64,000 bases of DNA from Neelides folsomi (GCA_034687125.1 JAQGBZ010000312.1:1-64000), one strand, 5' to 3'. Counted from the stretch's first letter, positions 40,611 through 53,444 are shown. The notes: a model not told the origin generated them from the letters alone. Numbers and translations: made by a program.

Positions 40611-41309
40611 TAATTTCATAAAGCCCATAAATTTAAAAATATTGTACAAAGTAAATAACTAACAATAGGATTTATACCGTTAAGTTTAAGGAGTTAAGAA
40701 TGAAAATTAAGGATAGAATTAAGCATGGAATTAAGAGGGAATTTTGAATGAGGGCAATTAACTTTCTATGAATGAGACAAAGGGAGTGAATGACAAATGA
40801 CAAATGAAGGGACCAATGAAGAGATTGTGTGTATGTAAAATGGGTCGAAAGGAGGTAAAGTAGAAACTTGAGTGAATGAGGTTGTTTGTAATTTGAGGAT
40901 TACGGGGAAGGTGCGAAGTGTCGGTTTGGGCGTCGTTTGAAGTCGGTGTTTTCCTGTGAATAAACCAATATTGTTTGGAAGTTGTTTTGGATGAATGGAG
41001 AAGGCAGGAGGAGTAATTGGGTTGGCCCGGGAAGGGCACCGAAGTCAATTGCCTTCCTTCCCAAGGAATCTCGGGGTGCCCTCGAGGGAAACACCTGAGA
41101 CTTTCCGGCGACCCAACACCCTATTTATATGCTAATGCTCCCCGAGGACCCGCTACTATCCACAACACATTCCTCCCTATACCAAACTCACACTTAGCAC
41201 CAGACGGAACAAAAAGAAATCCCATATCGATTCCACTCACTTTACTATTCACTAATAACTACTCTTACTAACACTCCGACTCTTCGGTTAATATGGTTTT
41301 ATTCTCTTG

Positions 41310-41323
41310 GTTACCATGGAAAC
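41310..41323. promoter_or_regulatory. X-box-like palindrome
   Basis: GTTACCATGGAAAC, identical to the site at 35228-35241 six kilobases away, and again in an AT linker. Confidence 0.4.
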
Positions 41324-44310
41324 ATGATCATTTTACCAAAAGACACTTTTACCATGACAATAGATTGAATAAAATTTGTAACAAAAATTAATTGTTGTGA
41401 TTGATTTATTGGAATATTTCTAATAAATTTAATTATTATAGATTAAGTCGAAATTTTGTTTATTTTAATGTTATTAAATGGTTTAATGATTTTAATGATT
41501 TTTTTTTGTTTTATTGTTTTAAACAAGGTGGGAATGAGAGTTGTGTCAATTAGGGAGCATAGATATTGACATAAGATGAAGTATGAAGGTGTTTTGTGAG
41601 AGTTCACATGGTTTCTTGTGAAGTTCATTGAATGAACTCTCGGAACCATCCAGTCACGATCACTTATTATTAAAGTAGAAAAAAAGGAACAACGGCGTTC
41701 ATAAATAATGAAGGGTAATTGGGAGGAGATTTCTATTATTTCAACGTCAAATACAACCTCCGTTCCTTTTCATTCCATTTCCTTTTATTAAACTCTTTAA
41801 TTGAACGAACAAATGAGATTCGTGAGTTGATGAACTCAATACTAATTTATTCAACTCAAACTCTCCGCACTTGGACAAATATCACAATAAGATTCTTCAC
41901 CATAGCAACCATTGGCTTTATTAAGTTTAAAGTTTCCAAGGCAATACTTAGATTTATTTTATCGAGTTTCCATGACAACAATTTCTCTTGTAAATTTGAA
42001 ATTCCCATGGTAACTCACAAGTCAGACAAATCATATCCAATATTTACAATTCTCGGCAACAAATATTACGGGCATTGATGTGTTTATAATCTTAAGTTTA
42101 TATGAGAAATAACAAGTGAGCATTTCACACTATTGTTATACAAGCTAAACCGTGTCTAAACACAGATCCGACGATAACGGCGGGAATATTCAAATTAGCA
42201 TTTAACCTCTGCTGGATTCATCTTTTATGTGATAAGCCATTTGTTCTTTGGTCTTATATTTATACTGAAGGTGATAGTGATAAGGATAGGACAGTCTGTA
42301 TTATCACCATGGTAACTATACAGATATACTAAATGTATGTCGGCAGAAGTGGAAAGTAAGTAGGTATATTATTCCCTTGGTAACTTTGTATGGTCACCAT
42401 GGAGATTTTGTCTATTTTGTGTATATTGAAGCTCCATGGGTTTTGTATTTATTTACTGGACCATTGTTGTTATTTGACTTACGAGTTCTCCCATTATCCC
42501 CTCCTTTCCCTCTTTTTTCTAAACGTGTTATGCAAATGGCGGAAGGATCGTAAATTGTTGAGAATCCGATAGGCGATTAAAACTCCCTTGAACACTCGCC
42601 GTGCCGAATCGGAAAGACGAAAGCTCACAATGAGATGTTTGCCGAGTCAACTTCCCATTGTTTATTTATGACACCTTGGAGAGTTTATGACTTTCGCTAC
42701 CGGATTCACCCCAAGTGAACAATGTAGAATTAAATATACTCAAAACATCAACAACCAAAAAGGTACTTAAAGAACATTCCACATATGCAAACACTCCTGG
42801 AATTTGAAATCGCGGCTTTTCTTTACACAACATTATATTATTTAAATTCAACTTCCAAACTGAACCTAATATAGGAAAATATACATATAATAATCTTGTT
42901 ATATTATAACTATAAGTTTAGAATGAAACAACTTTATAAATAACAAATACATGTATTGTGCTTAAATTGTATTTTGTATTATATTTTTTCTTGTGTTCAC
43001 TTGGGTTGTTATGTACAGGTGTTTAAAGTGTTTATAAGGTTGATTGGATTGAGTTCATAAAGTAGTTTATTTATTGGATGTAAATCTGAGCTTCCAATTT
43101 TCCACACAACTCAAAGGCCGTCAATGGTTTCTGGCAAATGATTTCAAATTTAATTCCAAATGGTAAGAAATGGGGTCGTAAATCGGGGAGTTGAATTGGC
43201 TATTAGCAATATTTCTTCAGCTACTGGAATTCCCATCCTAATTGGCACACAACCCATATGAATAAATACATTGTATAAGTAACATATGTATCATATATCC
43301 AACCCACAAAAAAGCTAAAACTGTACATATAAGCTAAATATTCAACATTGGTTTCCATGGTATTTAATATTGAGTCACCATAGCAACAAGTATAGTTTGA
43401 GCAATGTAACACATTCAACTCATCTCTCTTGGTCATGGTTTTGAATTGATCTTTGAATTTGGTATTCGAAGCACCTTGGTTACTTAACTTAACCGATTCC
43501 TCACAATGGGCACTTTACAACGTTAGAAGAAAGGGAAAAAGGCTAAAAGGTCTTTTGAACCTCAAGGGCTCGGCGGCGACCTGTAAAGGATCCTTTGGGT
43601 GAATGGAAGTTAAACATATCTGATTAGCTCAGGTGGGCAGAAGTGGAAATTATATAACCACCGCACTATAATATAAATATTACATAATAATTTTCCACCT
43701 TCACTCTTTTTACCTTTAATGAAAAATAATCATAGTTTAAAATTGGTTATTTTTTAAATCAATGTTCTAAGCTAGGTTTAAATCGTGCTAACATAGGTTT
43801 AAATTAATGTTTTAAGATACTGGAAGTTTTTTAAGATATTTTGAGTAACAAAAGCTGACATTGTTACAATAGATTAAAAAAGAAAGTTAATTGTTGGGCA
43901 TTGTGTGTTTGGTGTGTGAAGTGAATGGGATTGGAATAAAAGGTTATTAGGGTCTGAATTGAGCCAATATATGTTTAAGGGCGGGCCGCGGCGGGAGATT
44001 CGAAATGGGTTTGTTGGATGCTCCCGCTGTTTGCGGCCGGTCTGGAGGAATGCTGAGATGCCGGAGGTGTTGATTAAAGGGGAGCCTTTCACACCTGTTC
44101 CTTCTCCCCCATACGGAGAAAAATGGCCGCATTATTCTCCCATATTTCATCCAGACCCTTCACGGACTCAAACTCCCCCAAAAGCACACAGAGGGACCGA
44201 CAAAGGGCCAGCAGGGTCACTTCAAAAACTCCCAATCCCAAATACCCAATTCCAGAGAAATAATCAAATCCCATGTCATCAGCTTCTATATTACATAACT
44301 AGATATACAT

Positions 44311-44411
44311 AAATATATTAAATACGATATATTGTATGGATATATTAAATACTGTATATTTTATAGACATATTAAATACAATAGGTTGTATAGATATATT
44401 AAATATAATAA
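44311..44411. repeat. 27-29 bp tandem repeat, ATATATTAAATAC core
   Basis: Four imperfect copies, each starting ATATTAAATA and ending in a TTGTATAG/TTTATAG segment. Confidence 0.75.
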
Positions 44412-47400
44412 TACTTCAATCTCCATGGCAACCGTGATAATTCACTTTTGTTACAAATTAATTGGGAATTTGGGAATTCTTCTCCATTTATCTAAATGGA
44501 GCTAATTCCAATTTAAAGCGTTAAATTGCGCTATTATTTAATTGAAAATTGAAAATGTAAATTGAATAAAGATAAAGTAATTAAATAGTTTGTAAATTTT
44601 GTAAATGGAGTTTGTGTGGTCTTTGAAATGAGATCTGTGGGGGGAAGAAGACTTGGAGTTTCCATGGAGATGATTTGGGAGATGATTATCAAATGACAAT
44701 TGGAATTATATTTCCACGTTGGCCATTTGCGCTTCTCTCGCCGGCTTCTCCCTCAAAGAGATTTCAATTATCATTCACCACCTCAATTGGTCTTTTACTA
44801 GTCTTAAAGACCAACTCCGCACTTTGCATTCACCCAAGGTATTCACAGCATCTCAAATTTCTCACCCAGCATCTTCAATTGATCCAACAACTTCTTTGCC
44901 ACACACGTCTTAAAGCTCTCGAAGCTCTTCAACCAACTCTAAGAGTGAAAACACATGTAAGAACATAGGGACATTAAATGACGGAACTCCTCGGATTTAT
45001 TGGCACTATTTCGGCAAATTGTGAATTGAATGCGAAGCAATTAGAAACAACTGCTTTGGAATTGACCATTAAATTTCGCAATCATAAATTCATATAAAGA
45101 TAAATGGACCAAAGCTCAAGATATACCTTAAGAACAAGATATGTGCTTAATGTTAAAACAAATCTTAAATTCAAGATTAACATTTAAGCTATATAGCGTT
45201 AACACTTAAGCTTAAAGGCTTATAAAGATTAAACACAATGGGGAAAATTCAATGTGTGTGATCCTATTTAATATTTTCATCACACTTTGATGCGAAATGA
45301 ATTAATAATTACTTCATTGTCGTAATTAATTTTAGACAATATTACCATGTTACCAAACCAATAAATTTCAATGGTTTCTATAGTTACTATTACTAATAGG
45401 AATTATAGGAATAAGTCAGAATTCTTTGTTGCCATAGAAACTAATAAGTCACCATGGGATTCTTTGTTACTACAGTCACCAATAAACCATCTTTGTTTCC
45501 ATCGCAACAAATAAGTTACTATGGTAATAAATGTGTGTAATTAAAAATAGTCATTATTAATGAGTTTTGTATACACATATAGTGTACTTCATATATATCT
45601 GTATAAATTTCTAAATATTGCATTGCATGTATATTGTATCATACAATTTGTATGGAATTAAGTTTTGGGTGTTTGTGAAAAGAGGTGTGTTTTGGAGGGA
45701 GTATTTGTTTAGCGGAAGGGCGGGGGAGTTCCCTTGTACGGGCAAGGAATAGACGGAGGTGGAGCTTCGACCTTCTCTATTGGTTTAACGCTGAACAAAC
45801 AGAGACCCAATCCCCCACAACAACAAAACTTCTATAAAATATCAAAATCGAACAACATTTAAATTCAACTTCTAAACGTCTATTATAATTTAATTACTTT
45901 TATATAATTTATTTATTTTAACAATTATATAAAATTTTATTTTTACAATAATTTAATTAATTTTTTAGTCTATATATTCTACATATAATGCATTCGAATG
46001 ATTCGAATCTTTATATTTAAAGTATTTCTAATTTATTTTCCTACTTCATTTATTCTTGAATTAATGTAATTTGCAATTCAAGAAATAATTTTCATTTAAC
46101 AAACAATTGTAGTTTGTATATTGCGAAATATATAAAAGAAAGATTTATTCTGCTTTTAGACCTTTCACCGTTTAGTGAACTTTTGACTTGGAATACTTGG
46201 AAAAACTTATTACAACAGAACTATAAGAATTTGGCTTATAATTTGGGGGTTTTCATTAAATTTCGAATTTTCACTTATATTTTTGAAATATTGCGCCGTA
46301 TTTATTAATATTTAATTTGATAATTTACCACAATGTTCTTTTATATAATTTATAGTCGAAATGTTAAATGTACAGATTTCTTAAATAATGTACGAATGTA
46401 GGAATGTACTAATGTAACAATTCTCACATTGTATAGGAATAGGTTCGTTGATTCCTATGAGAATAATTACAATAAACTACGTTTTTGTCTCATTTACACA
46501 TTTTCTCATTAAATCTCTGGGCCCATTTCACTTCCATGTTTAATGGAGAAATGGAGATTGAAGAAAATGTTTTTTCTTCTCAACTTACTTGTAAACTAAC
46601 GTAAGATTGGATGAGCTCGCTCACTCATTGTCAGATTTTGCTCTAACTAGGAATTATATAGGAATTGTATACAATTTGTACATATAGGAATTGTATAGGA
46701 TTTGTATATGATTTGAAGAATCGCATGAAGACGCGCAGTTTCCTTCCAACTCATGATTTAACCAAATGCCAAATATTATGAGATGTTTTTTCATCAAATA
46801 TTAATTTTCTTTCTTGTAAATGACAATGACCGGTTGATGTCTTCCCTTAATGGGATTAGTAAGAGAGGAAAAAGACCATTAGGAGATTCAAATCTCCCGG
46901 TATAATCTGAGGAAAGAATAAATAATTGAAGTAGAAAACTCATGGAGCTAATGATGGTCATTTCAATAATGAATTCTCTTGTTTCTCTTTCTTATTCTCC
47001 TCCTTTCCTATCTCACAAATGGCTTGGGCTTTCGGACCAATGGAAATGGAATTAATAGAATAAGAAGCTTACAAATTACTTTGCCGTGTTGTTTTAAATC
47101 TAATGTTAATTTTATATAGGAATTACATTTCTTATACCAATTATAATTCTTATACCAATTGTTATAAGGATTATTTTACAAGGGAGGGATTTGTAATGTT
47201 AGTAATGTAATGTTTATTTCTTATGTTCATTTCACCGTCTTGAAGGGATGTTGGAAAAGAAGTCGGCAAAATCAAAAGGGTAATTTTCCCTTTTTAATGA
47301 GAGATTCTTGGCGGAGATTAAAATGGTGAGAGCCATTTAAGGCCTTACGTACAAACTTTTTATTCTTTTAATTCATCTTATAGCCTTAAATGGCTCCTAA

Positions 47401-47743
47401 CAAACTCCTTGTCAAACCTTTCAAATCTCCTATCTTTATTTTATTACATTTTTAAACATTACTCACAGTTTCTACTCAGAAATATTAGCACAATAGACGC
47501 TAAACAACTTAAAGCTTTAACAAATAAATTAATAAACAATTCCCAAATAGGTTTTAAAAATGATTTGTATAAAAATTATTAAAATTAAAACTGTAGCTAT
47601 GGTAACAACACATTAAGACTAATTTATTAAATAACCAATAAACTAGTAATTTCTTATCTGTAACTATAACAACTGTTATCAATTTAACTATTGGTAATCA
47701 TGGCAACTATAGTTGTATCTATGGTACATGGTGATGTACTCTG

Positions 47744-47766
47744 GTAACTATGGTTACTATGGTAAC
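47744..47766. promoter_or_regulatory. Overlapping X-box-like palindromes
   Basis: GTAACTATGGTTAC at 47744-47757 overlaps GTTACTATGGTAAC at 47753-47766; the second is palindromic except in the centre. More half-sites lie at 47,600 and 47,840, so this linker holds at least four copies. Confidence 0.4.
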
Positions 47767-48953
47767 TTTATAACTGTAATCATTGAGATAGAAATAGTAT
47801 TTTAAGAACATATTGCAAATTTGCAATAGACTCGTTACTATTACTATGGTTGCTATGGGTTACTAAGGTAAAGTATGGTTAGTTAGTTCAAGAATAAATT
47901 AGATTTTAAAATATGAGGTTGGATTATTTATGTATTGTAATTGTGAGTTTGTGGTTATTGACAGGTGAATTGGGGAGTGATTGGTGGCGCATAATGAAAT
48001 GATCCAAGAAGTTGATAAATTCATTAAAGATTCCTCTCCATATGGAATTCTTCATTACACTTTACATTATTTATGCGAGACGTTTTCTCCCTGATGGCAA
48101 TCAATATGTTATCAATATCAACTAATGCATACATTCTCTTCCAAATTGCATCGCGGCTATAATCTACAATGTATAATATATTCAAATGTCTATATAATAC
48201 ATTCTAATATATAATCACAATATCTCCAATATAACATATATTTAATATACAAATACACATATTATAATACACATACAAATACATATATTGTAATATTATA
48301 ATATATGTATTATTCATGCATCGATTGGAAGAATGTCTTTCATACGATCTTATTTTGAATGTATTATTTATTTCTATCTTGCTAATGTATTGGATCAAAG
48401 GAGTTTGTAGACAATAAAGATCAGTTTGTTGAATGCAAATGAGATTGGTAATGATAGTCAATAAGGGATTTTGATAGGAGCCGAACGGTGGGGATTTTGG
48501 TTGTTATGAATTGTATATGCACAGGTGGACGTTGTTCTGTGTGATGATTCCCTCGGTGTAATTTGGAATGATGATGGTCATTAAGGTGAGATTCTCCCAT
48601 CAATCCCACCGCCGCCAGTCACACAATTCCCCATCAAACACCTCCGACAGAATATCACAATATTGATAGGGATGGAGAAACGATAAATCTCTGCACTCGT
48701 AAATCAAACTATCGGGACCATCAATAATAAGAATTTTATAATGATTTAATCACAATTTAACCATAATTTAATAAATACGCACTTTTATGATTTTATCAAT
48801 TTAATTAGATCTTTTCCAATATGATCACTTTCAACTTCTCTCATAAATTATCTCCAAATTAAAATTCCTATGAATTAAAATTAAATTCTCTATAAATAAA
48901 AGTTTTATATTAAATTAAGAGTAAATTGAAATTAAATAGAATGATTTTATTTG

Positions 48954-49050
48954 GTTTCTATGGTAACATTAAGGACATTGAGATTTATGCGGTATTAAAA
49001 TTAAAATTAAAATAAAATTTAAATTTAAAATGGTTGGTTTCCATGGCAAC
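48954..49050. promoter_or_regulatory. Two X-box-like sites
   Basis: GTTTCTATGGTAAC at 48954-48967 and GTTTCCATGGCAAC at 49037-49050, on either side of a T/A-rich spacer and just left of the island centred near 49,270. Confidence 0.4.
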
Positions 49051-51672
49051 GAATGAGGATGAGAAGTCTAGAATTGCATTTTATAGTCTTTTTGTAAGGG
49101 AAGTTTTTAAAGGAGTGAAAAGCACACTGAAGAGCCGGCGGAAATGATTTAGGTAAATTGGTTCTTTTGGTTATTAGCCCAAGTGTGTAATTTCTCTGTC
49201 GACCGGATTCTTGGATTGGAAGTGAATTGTGTAATTGTAGTGAATGGGCGGGAGGGCGTGTTTTAGTTTTGTCCTCCAGGGAAGGCGTCTTGGAAGTTCA
49301 CCTGTTCTTTTCCCCGCCTTCCTAATTCCCCTCTCATTACAAAATGATCACCAGGCGGTGACAACTTTATTCACTCACACTTCGGGGCATAGGAATTAAC
49401 CACAACACTCACAACCACGTTTTTCAGTTCTTAAATCTAAATTTCACAATAAATACACACCTGTATAAACTCTTACGTTACCATAGGAAACAAAAGCATT
49501 GGATTTAAACATTGAATTTGACCATAGGAATAAAACCATTGAATTTAAGCATTGAAAACCATTGGAATAAACAATAAATAATTTGGTAGTGTATTGTAAT
49601 AACAACCATTGGTTTCTAACTAATTTCTCTTTGAGTGGTCAGTTAGTAAATTATAAATGCCGCTCATCGCCCCTGGTTAAAAGGAGGGAATGGTCAATAA
49701 TTAAAATTTCCTACCTTGTTCGTGCCATTGGGGGATTTAATGGGCTCGGATGGTTTGAATGCCTTTGGATTGTCTTAATGGGGGAGGAGGAAAAAGAGGA
49801 GGTTTGTCACATCCAAAGAAGGAAATTCAAAGACGGCGCGAGAGAAGTATCATTAGAGGACTATCATCAGCTCCTTTCTTCCTTTGGGCCTAAGAGGAAA
49901 AAGGTCAAACGGGTCATTAGTGTCATTATTCCCATTATGACACTCGTGCTTGGGCATTAACAATATATTTAATGATCCAAAATGATCTTCAATTGGACTT
50001 TATTTAATTGGAATTTTGGTAATGACGCCTTCTACAAAACGCAGAGCTGCATTGTTCAATTCAACTATCATTGCTCTTTAATTGAGAACATTTGGATCAA
50101 GTTTAAACAATTGAATTTTCGTTGCCATGGTGATAATCAATTATCTAATGCAGTTTCTATGGGAACTTTATAGAACTTTGCATAGCAACCAATTTATAAC
50201 AAATAGCAAACAATTTGTTACGCATGTTGCCATAGCGACTAATTTTATAGTTATAGCAATGTCCATAGAAAAACTTTAATTACCTAGCAACCAAATACTG
50301 TTACTTTAGAAACTCATGAAGATCACAATTACTAAATATAAAAGACTTGTGAATAAAAATAAAAAGAGAAGAAAAAGATAAAAAGAGAAGAAAAAGAAGA
50401 TTTTTATGGGAATTGGAATTTACATTAAAAAAGTATTTTAATTTCTATTTCAATAGGAATCTCCGCTTTGTCCATTTAAATCCAATTGTGTAAAAAATGC
50501 AAAGAGGGGAATTGGAATTGGAGGTTTCTAATAAACGGAGAGAAAAAAGTTCATTTCCAATTTTCAATGTGTTGGTTGAAAGAAGATCGGCGAGAAGAAG
50601 AAGATTGAAATGATTAAAAGATGGGGAGTTGAATGAATCGAACATTTCTTTGTTTCCCATACCGATCCTTCTCCCAGGATGAAAAGAGTGAAGAAGTGAA
50701 TGGATTTCTTAGGATGGATCAAATGACTCAGGATTTGTTCACGGAGTAATTCACCGCCCACGTTGGATTTAAACCGATTTGCCGACAAACAGAAAACAAT
50801 TATTTTCTTTGCCGTCCTTTCCCATACAGATTTCAATTTCCCATCTTACACTCAATAAAACTCAAATCGTTAAATTTTAAAGCATTTTAAATAATTCTAA
50901 ATTAAATAATTATTGGTAAATAAATTAATAGTTAATTGAGTTAAAATTTACATTTTTCGATGTAATAATTAACATTGAATAGTTTATGAAGAATAGAATT
51001 ATTTAAATTTAAACAGTCTATTTGAATTATAGTGGTTTGGAAGTGATGAAAGAAGTTTTTGTTTGGAGACAAAGAAAGCAATTAATGGGTCCCTTTTGTA
51101 TTCCCACGGGCAGTTTGGAACAACTCGGTAATTCACGACGAATCATTCCCACCGTTTTTTACAACGCTGGGTGATTGAAGTTCAATTAAGGGCTGAAATT
51201 GCTTGGTGGACAAAATTACTTCATTCCTCATATCGAACTTTTTGATTTCAACTATTATTTATTAATATAGGAAATTGAATTTTATGTTATTTTAATTATG
51301 TGTGTATATTAATTATGTGTATATTATATTAATTATTATCCATTTTACAAAGTGAAATGAGTACGTACTCGAGTAAATGCGGAATCTCTACAATTCGGCT
51401 AATGGGTCTAAATGAGACATTAAATGTTAGTTACGTTGCAATAATATGGAATATTGTATTCTTATCACTATATACTTGGTTGCGTATGACTAGATCTAGC
51501 CCCGACAAATACTATTTACGAATACTGAAATACAAAAAGGAGAAACTAGGAGAAATATATATATTATGTTTTTATATAATAGAAAATAGAATAGAAAAAA
51601 TAAATATACAAATACAGATACATTTTTACAAAATATTAAATTATCTATTCAAGTATTTTTCAAAATATCAAA

Positions 51673-52546
51673 ATGAGTTTAACAAGTTCTGATTTATTCG
51701 AGGTTTATAAAAAGAAATTTCCAAACTTAAAAGACCTCCGTGTTTCGATCCAACGATTAAAATTAAAAGTGCAAAATTCAACTGGAGTGAATGTGATTTC
51801 TTGTTCAAAAAGACCAAATATTTTGCAACAATACAATTTAGATGAAAATTGTTTGAAAAAAAATACAGAAGGTAATTTAAAAAATATGGTTAATATACCT
51901 AAATCTAAATATTTAATTTAAAATTAAAAGAGCAACATACCGTATATTTTTAATGTGTTATATAAATCACAATGCTCATAAGATTCAATTAAAATTTTTA
52001 ATTCTTTTTATTTTTTACAAGTTGAATCAGCCGACATTTCTTACGATGGGAACTTTATAATTAAAGAGTAAATGTTACCTTCAATAACATTCAAAAACGA
52101 AGGTATAGATTATAATCAATACATTATACATTATTTAAAATTTTGAGCTTGAATATATAATAAGAGATTTAATGTATTTTATTTTAATCCAGTCTTGAAT
52201 TTTCCTATGATTAAAAATGAAGAAGAGTTTATTTTGCCCGATGACCAATTAATTTGTACAGGATGTGATGAAGAATTTACAAATCCAAAGTCATTTGAAT
52301 ACCATTCAAAGATCTGTGAAGAAAAAAACATCGATGTGTGAATCCAAGGAAGTTGAATGCAATCAATGTGGATATACATTTTCAGAAATGAAACGTTTAC
52401 AGCTACACATTGATCGTATACATTTGAAAATAAATGTTAAATGTACCATTTGAGATAAGACATGTAGTGATAAATCTAAATTAAAAAGACACTTTAGTAC
52501 TCATACGGGAGAAAAAGCATTTGAGTGTCAGTTTTGCAAAAAGAAG
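51673..52546 (+). pseudogene. C2H2 zinc-finger gene, unit 1, broken and truncated
   Basis: This is the only unit whose first exon looks like a true gene start: ATG at 51673, encoding MSLTSSDLFEVYKKKFPNL..., exon 51673-51871 ending in phase 1 at GGTAAT. A second exon starts at 52022 (VESADISYDGNF) and reaches an in-frame TAA at 52069-52071. Unit 4 reads through this point. The finger exon near 52,190-52,546 matches the other units (EEFILPDDQ, then a C2HC finger and CNQCGYTFS) but has a stop after NIDV and frame changes. Homology ends abruptly at about 52546, in the middle of a finger (CQFCKKK). The broken unit could still yield a peptide of about 82 residues from its first two exons, but I infer it is a pseudogene. 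Confidence 0.75.
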
Positions 52547-52808
52547 GGTCAAAGTCCAGGACGCGGGCCTGTTTCGGGCAACCAACACGAAATTTTTGTA
52601 AGTTTTTTTTTACTTTTTTTCTAAAGTTGTTTAGAATGTCGAGAAAAACATTTTCCGACACATTTTGGAAAAAATTGGGTCAGAGAAAAACTAATTCGCA
52701 TAATTAAACGGCGAGAAAACGACGCCTAAAAAATATTAATTTTAAGCTTTTCATTAAAAATATTCATTAAAAATATTACAAATGGATTTATTAAACTAGC
52801 TAAAAAGA
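52547..52808. other. Unclassified segment between zinc-finger and GSTO fragments
   Basis: About 260 bp with no match to neighbouring units. The left part (about 52547-52600) is GC-richer than its surroundings (CCAGGACGCGGGCCTG). The right part contains GGCGAGAAAACGACGCC and then AT-rich sequence. It sits exactly between the break in zinc-finger unit 1 and the break in the GSTO copy, so it marks a rearrangement junction or a small insertion. I do not recognise a family. Confidence 0.4.
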
Positions 52809-53128
52809 TGGATTGAAAGAATGGACATTCTCCCAAAGCTCTGGCCAGAAATTGAAGCTTCCTATTACAAAGGAAAAGATGCACGTCCGGATATGGTAAA
52901 TTATCTTCAATATCACCATAATACAATTTACATTAAATTCTCCCAATTCTTTAATTATTGTAATTGCAATGAATTGGTGGCATTTTTAAGAATCAATGGG
53001 AGAACTTCATGAAAGAAGATAAAGCCGTCGGTGAGATTTACTTGGACGTTGACGCTCATTATCGATACACACTTGGGCGAAGACAAGGAGCTGCTAATTA
53101 CGATTTGCTTGGTGATTCAAAATTGTAG
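52809..53128 (+). pseudogene. Truncated copy of the last two GSTO exons
   Basis: Exon-5-like part 52809-52895 starts in mid-exon ([20 protein letters not shown]...) and ends in phase 0 before GTAAAT. Exon-6-like part 52991-53128 encodes NQWENFMKEDKAV... and ends with TAG. Both parts remain open and align to the intact gene at 55,899-56,281. The intron and about 110 bp of 3' flank also match, so this is a DNA duplication and not a retrocopy. The N-terminal thioredoxin domain with its catalytic Cys is missing, so it cannot be an active transferase by itself. Family knowledge: the retained part is the end of the all-helical C-terminal domain. Confidence 0.85.
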
Positions 53129-53444
53129 AGATCTTCGACAAAGTGGATTTGGTTTCGTCTTATTGTTCAAGAGATTTAAGATGAATAAATAAATATTCCA
53201 ATTGCATACTTTCTCGAGTATATAGTATATATGAAACTGAAATTATTATTAATCATCAAGGCTCATCGAGATATACATCTTTCAATACAAGCGGTTATTG
53301 TTTCTAATCATATAACACTATCTAGTTAAATATACGATAAGTAAGGTATATTTAAAAATTAAAAGTTGTAAAATATTTTATTGAAATGTTAAAATGTCGG
53401 TGGGTTTAAAATATATTTATAATAAAAACAGTAGATTAAAGAAT
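53129..53444. other. 3' flank of GSTO copy and left target site of the foldback element
   Basis: The first 110 bp resemble the 3' flank of the intact GSTO gene; the rest is AT-rich and shows nothing. Positions 53436-53444 (TTAAAGAAT) are the left target-site duplication of the transposon that follows. Confidence 0.6.

Larger units (their letters stand above)
32201..41300. other. Gene-free region, part 4: skew islands and AT linkers
   Basis: Switch points lie near 33,130, 35,000, 35,560, 36,170, 37,260, 39,600 and 41,030. The clearest is 36,170: 36061-36120 has 22 G, 4 C, 26 T and 8 A, and 36301-36360 has 6 G, 19 C, 16 T and 19 A (hand counts). At 41,030 the flanks count 22 G to 3 C (40861-40920) and then 5 G to 20 C (41161-41220). 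Linkers hold TATA/GTATA runs and X-box-like sites at 35,228-35,265, near 37,620-37,670 and at 41,310. No exon is supported. Confidence 0.5.
41301..51350. other. Gene-free region, part 5: skew islands and AT linkers
   Basis: Switch points lie near 42,560, 43,580, 44,080, 44,700, 45,750, 47,330, 48,600, 49,270, 50,700 and 51,120. X-box-like sites are densest here, in the linkers around 41,310, 41,900-42,010, 42,303, 43,351, 44,420, 45,370-45,530, 47,590-47,880, 48,954-49,050 and 50,121. Open frames of up to 125 codons (49583-49960) follow an island but show no domain, so I do not call them genes. Confidence 0.5.

Noticed and set aside
49583-49960. 125-codon open frame on the plus strand
   Set aside because: No domain, no splice context, and it spans an AT linker and a skew island whose G/T-rich bias lowers stop frequency in one frame.
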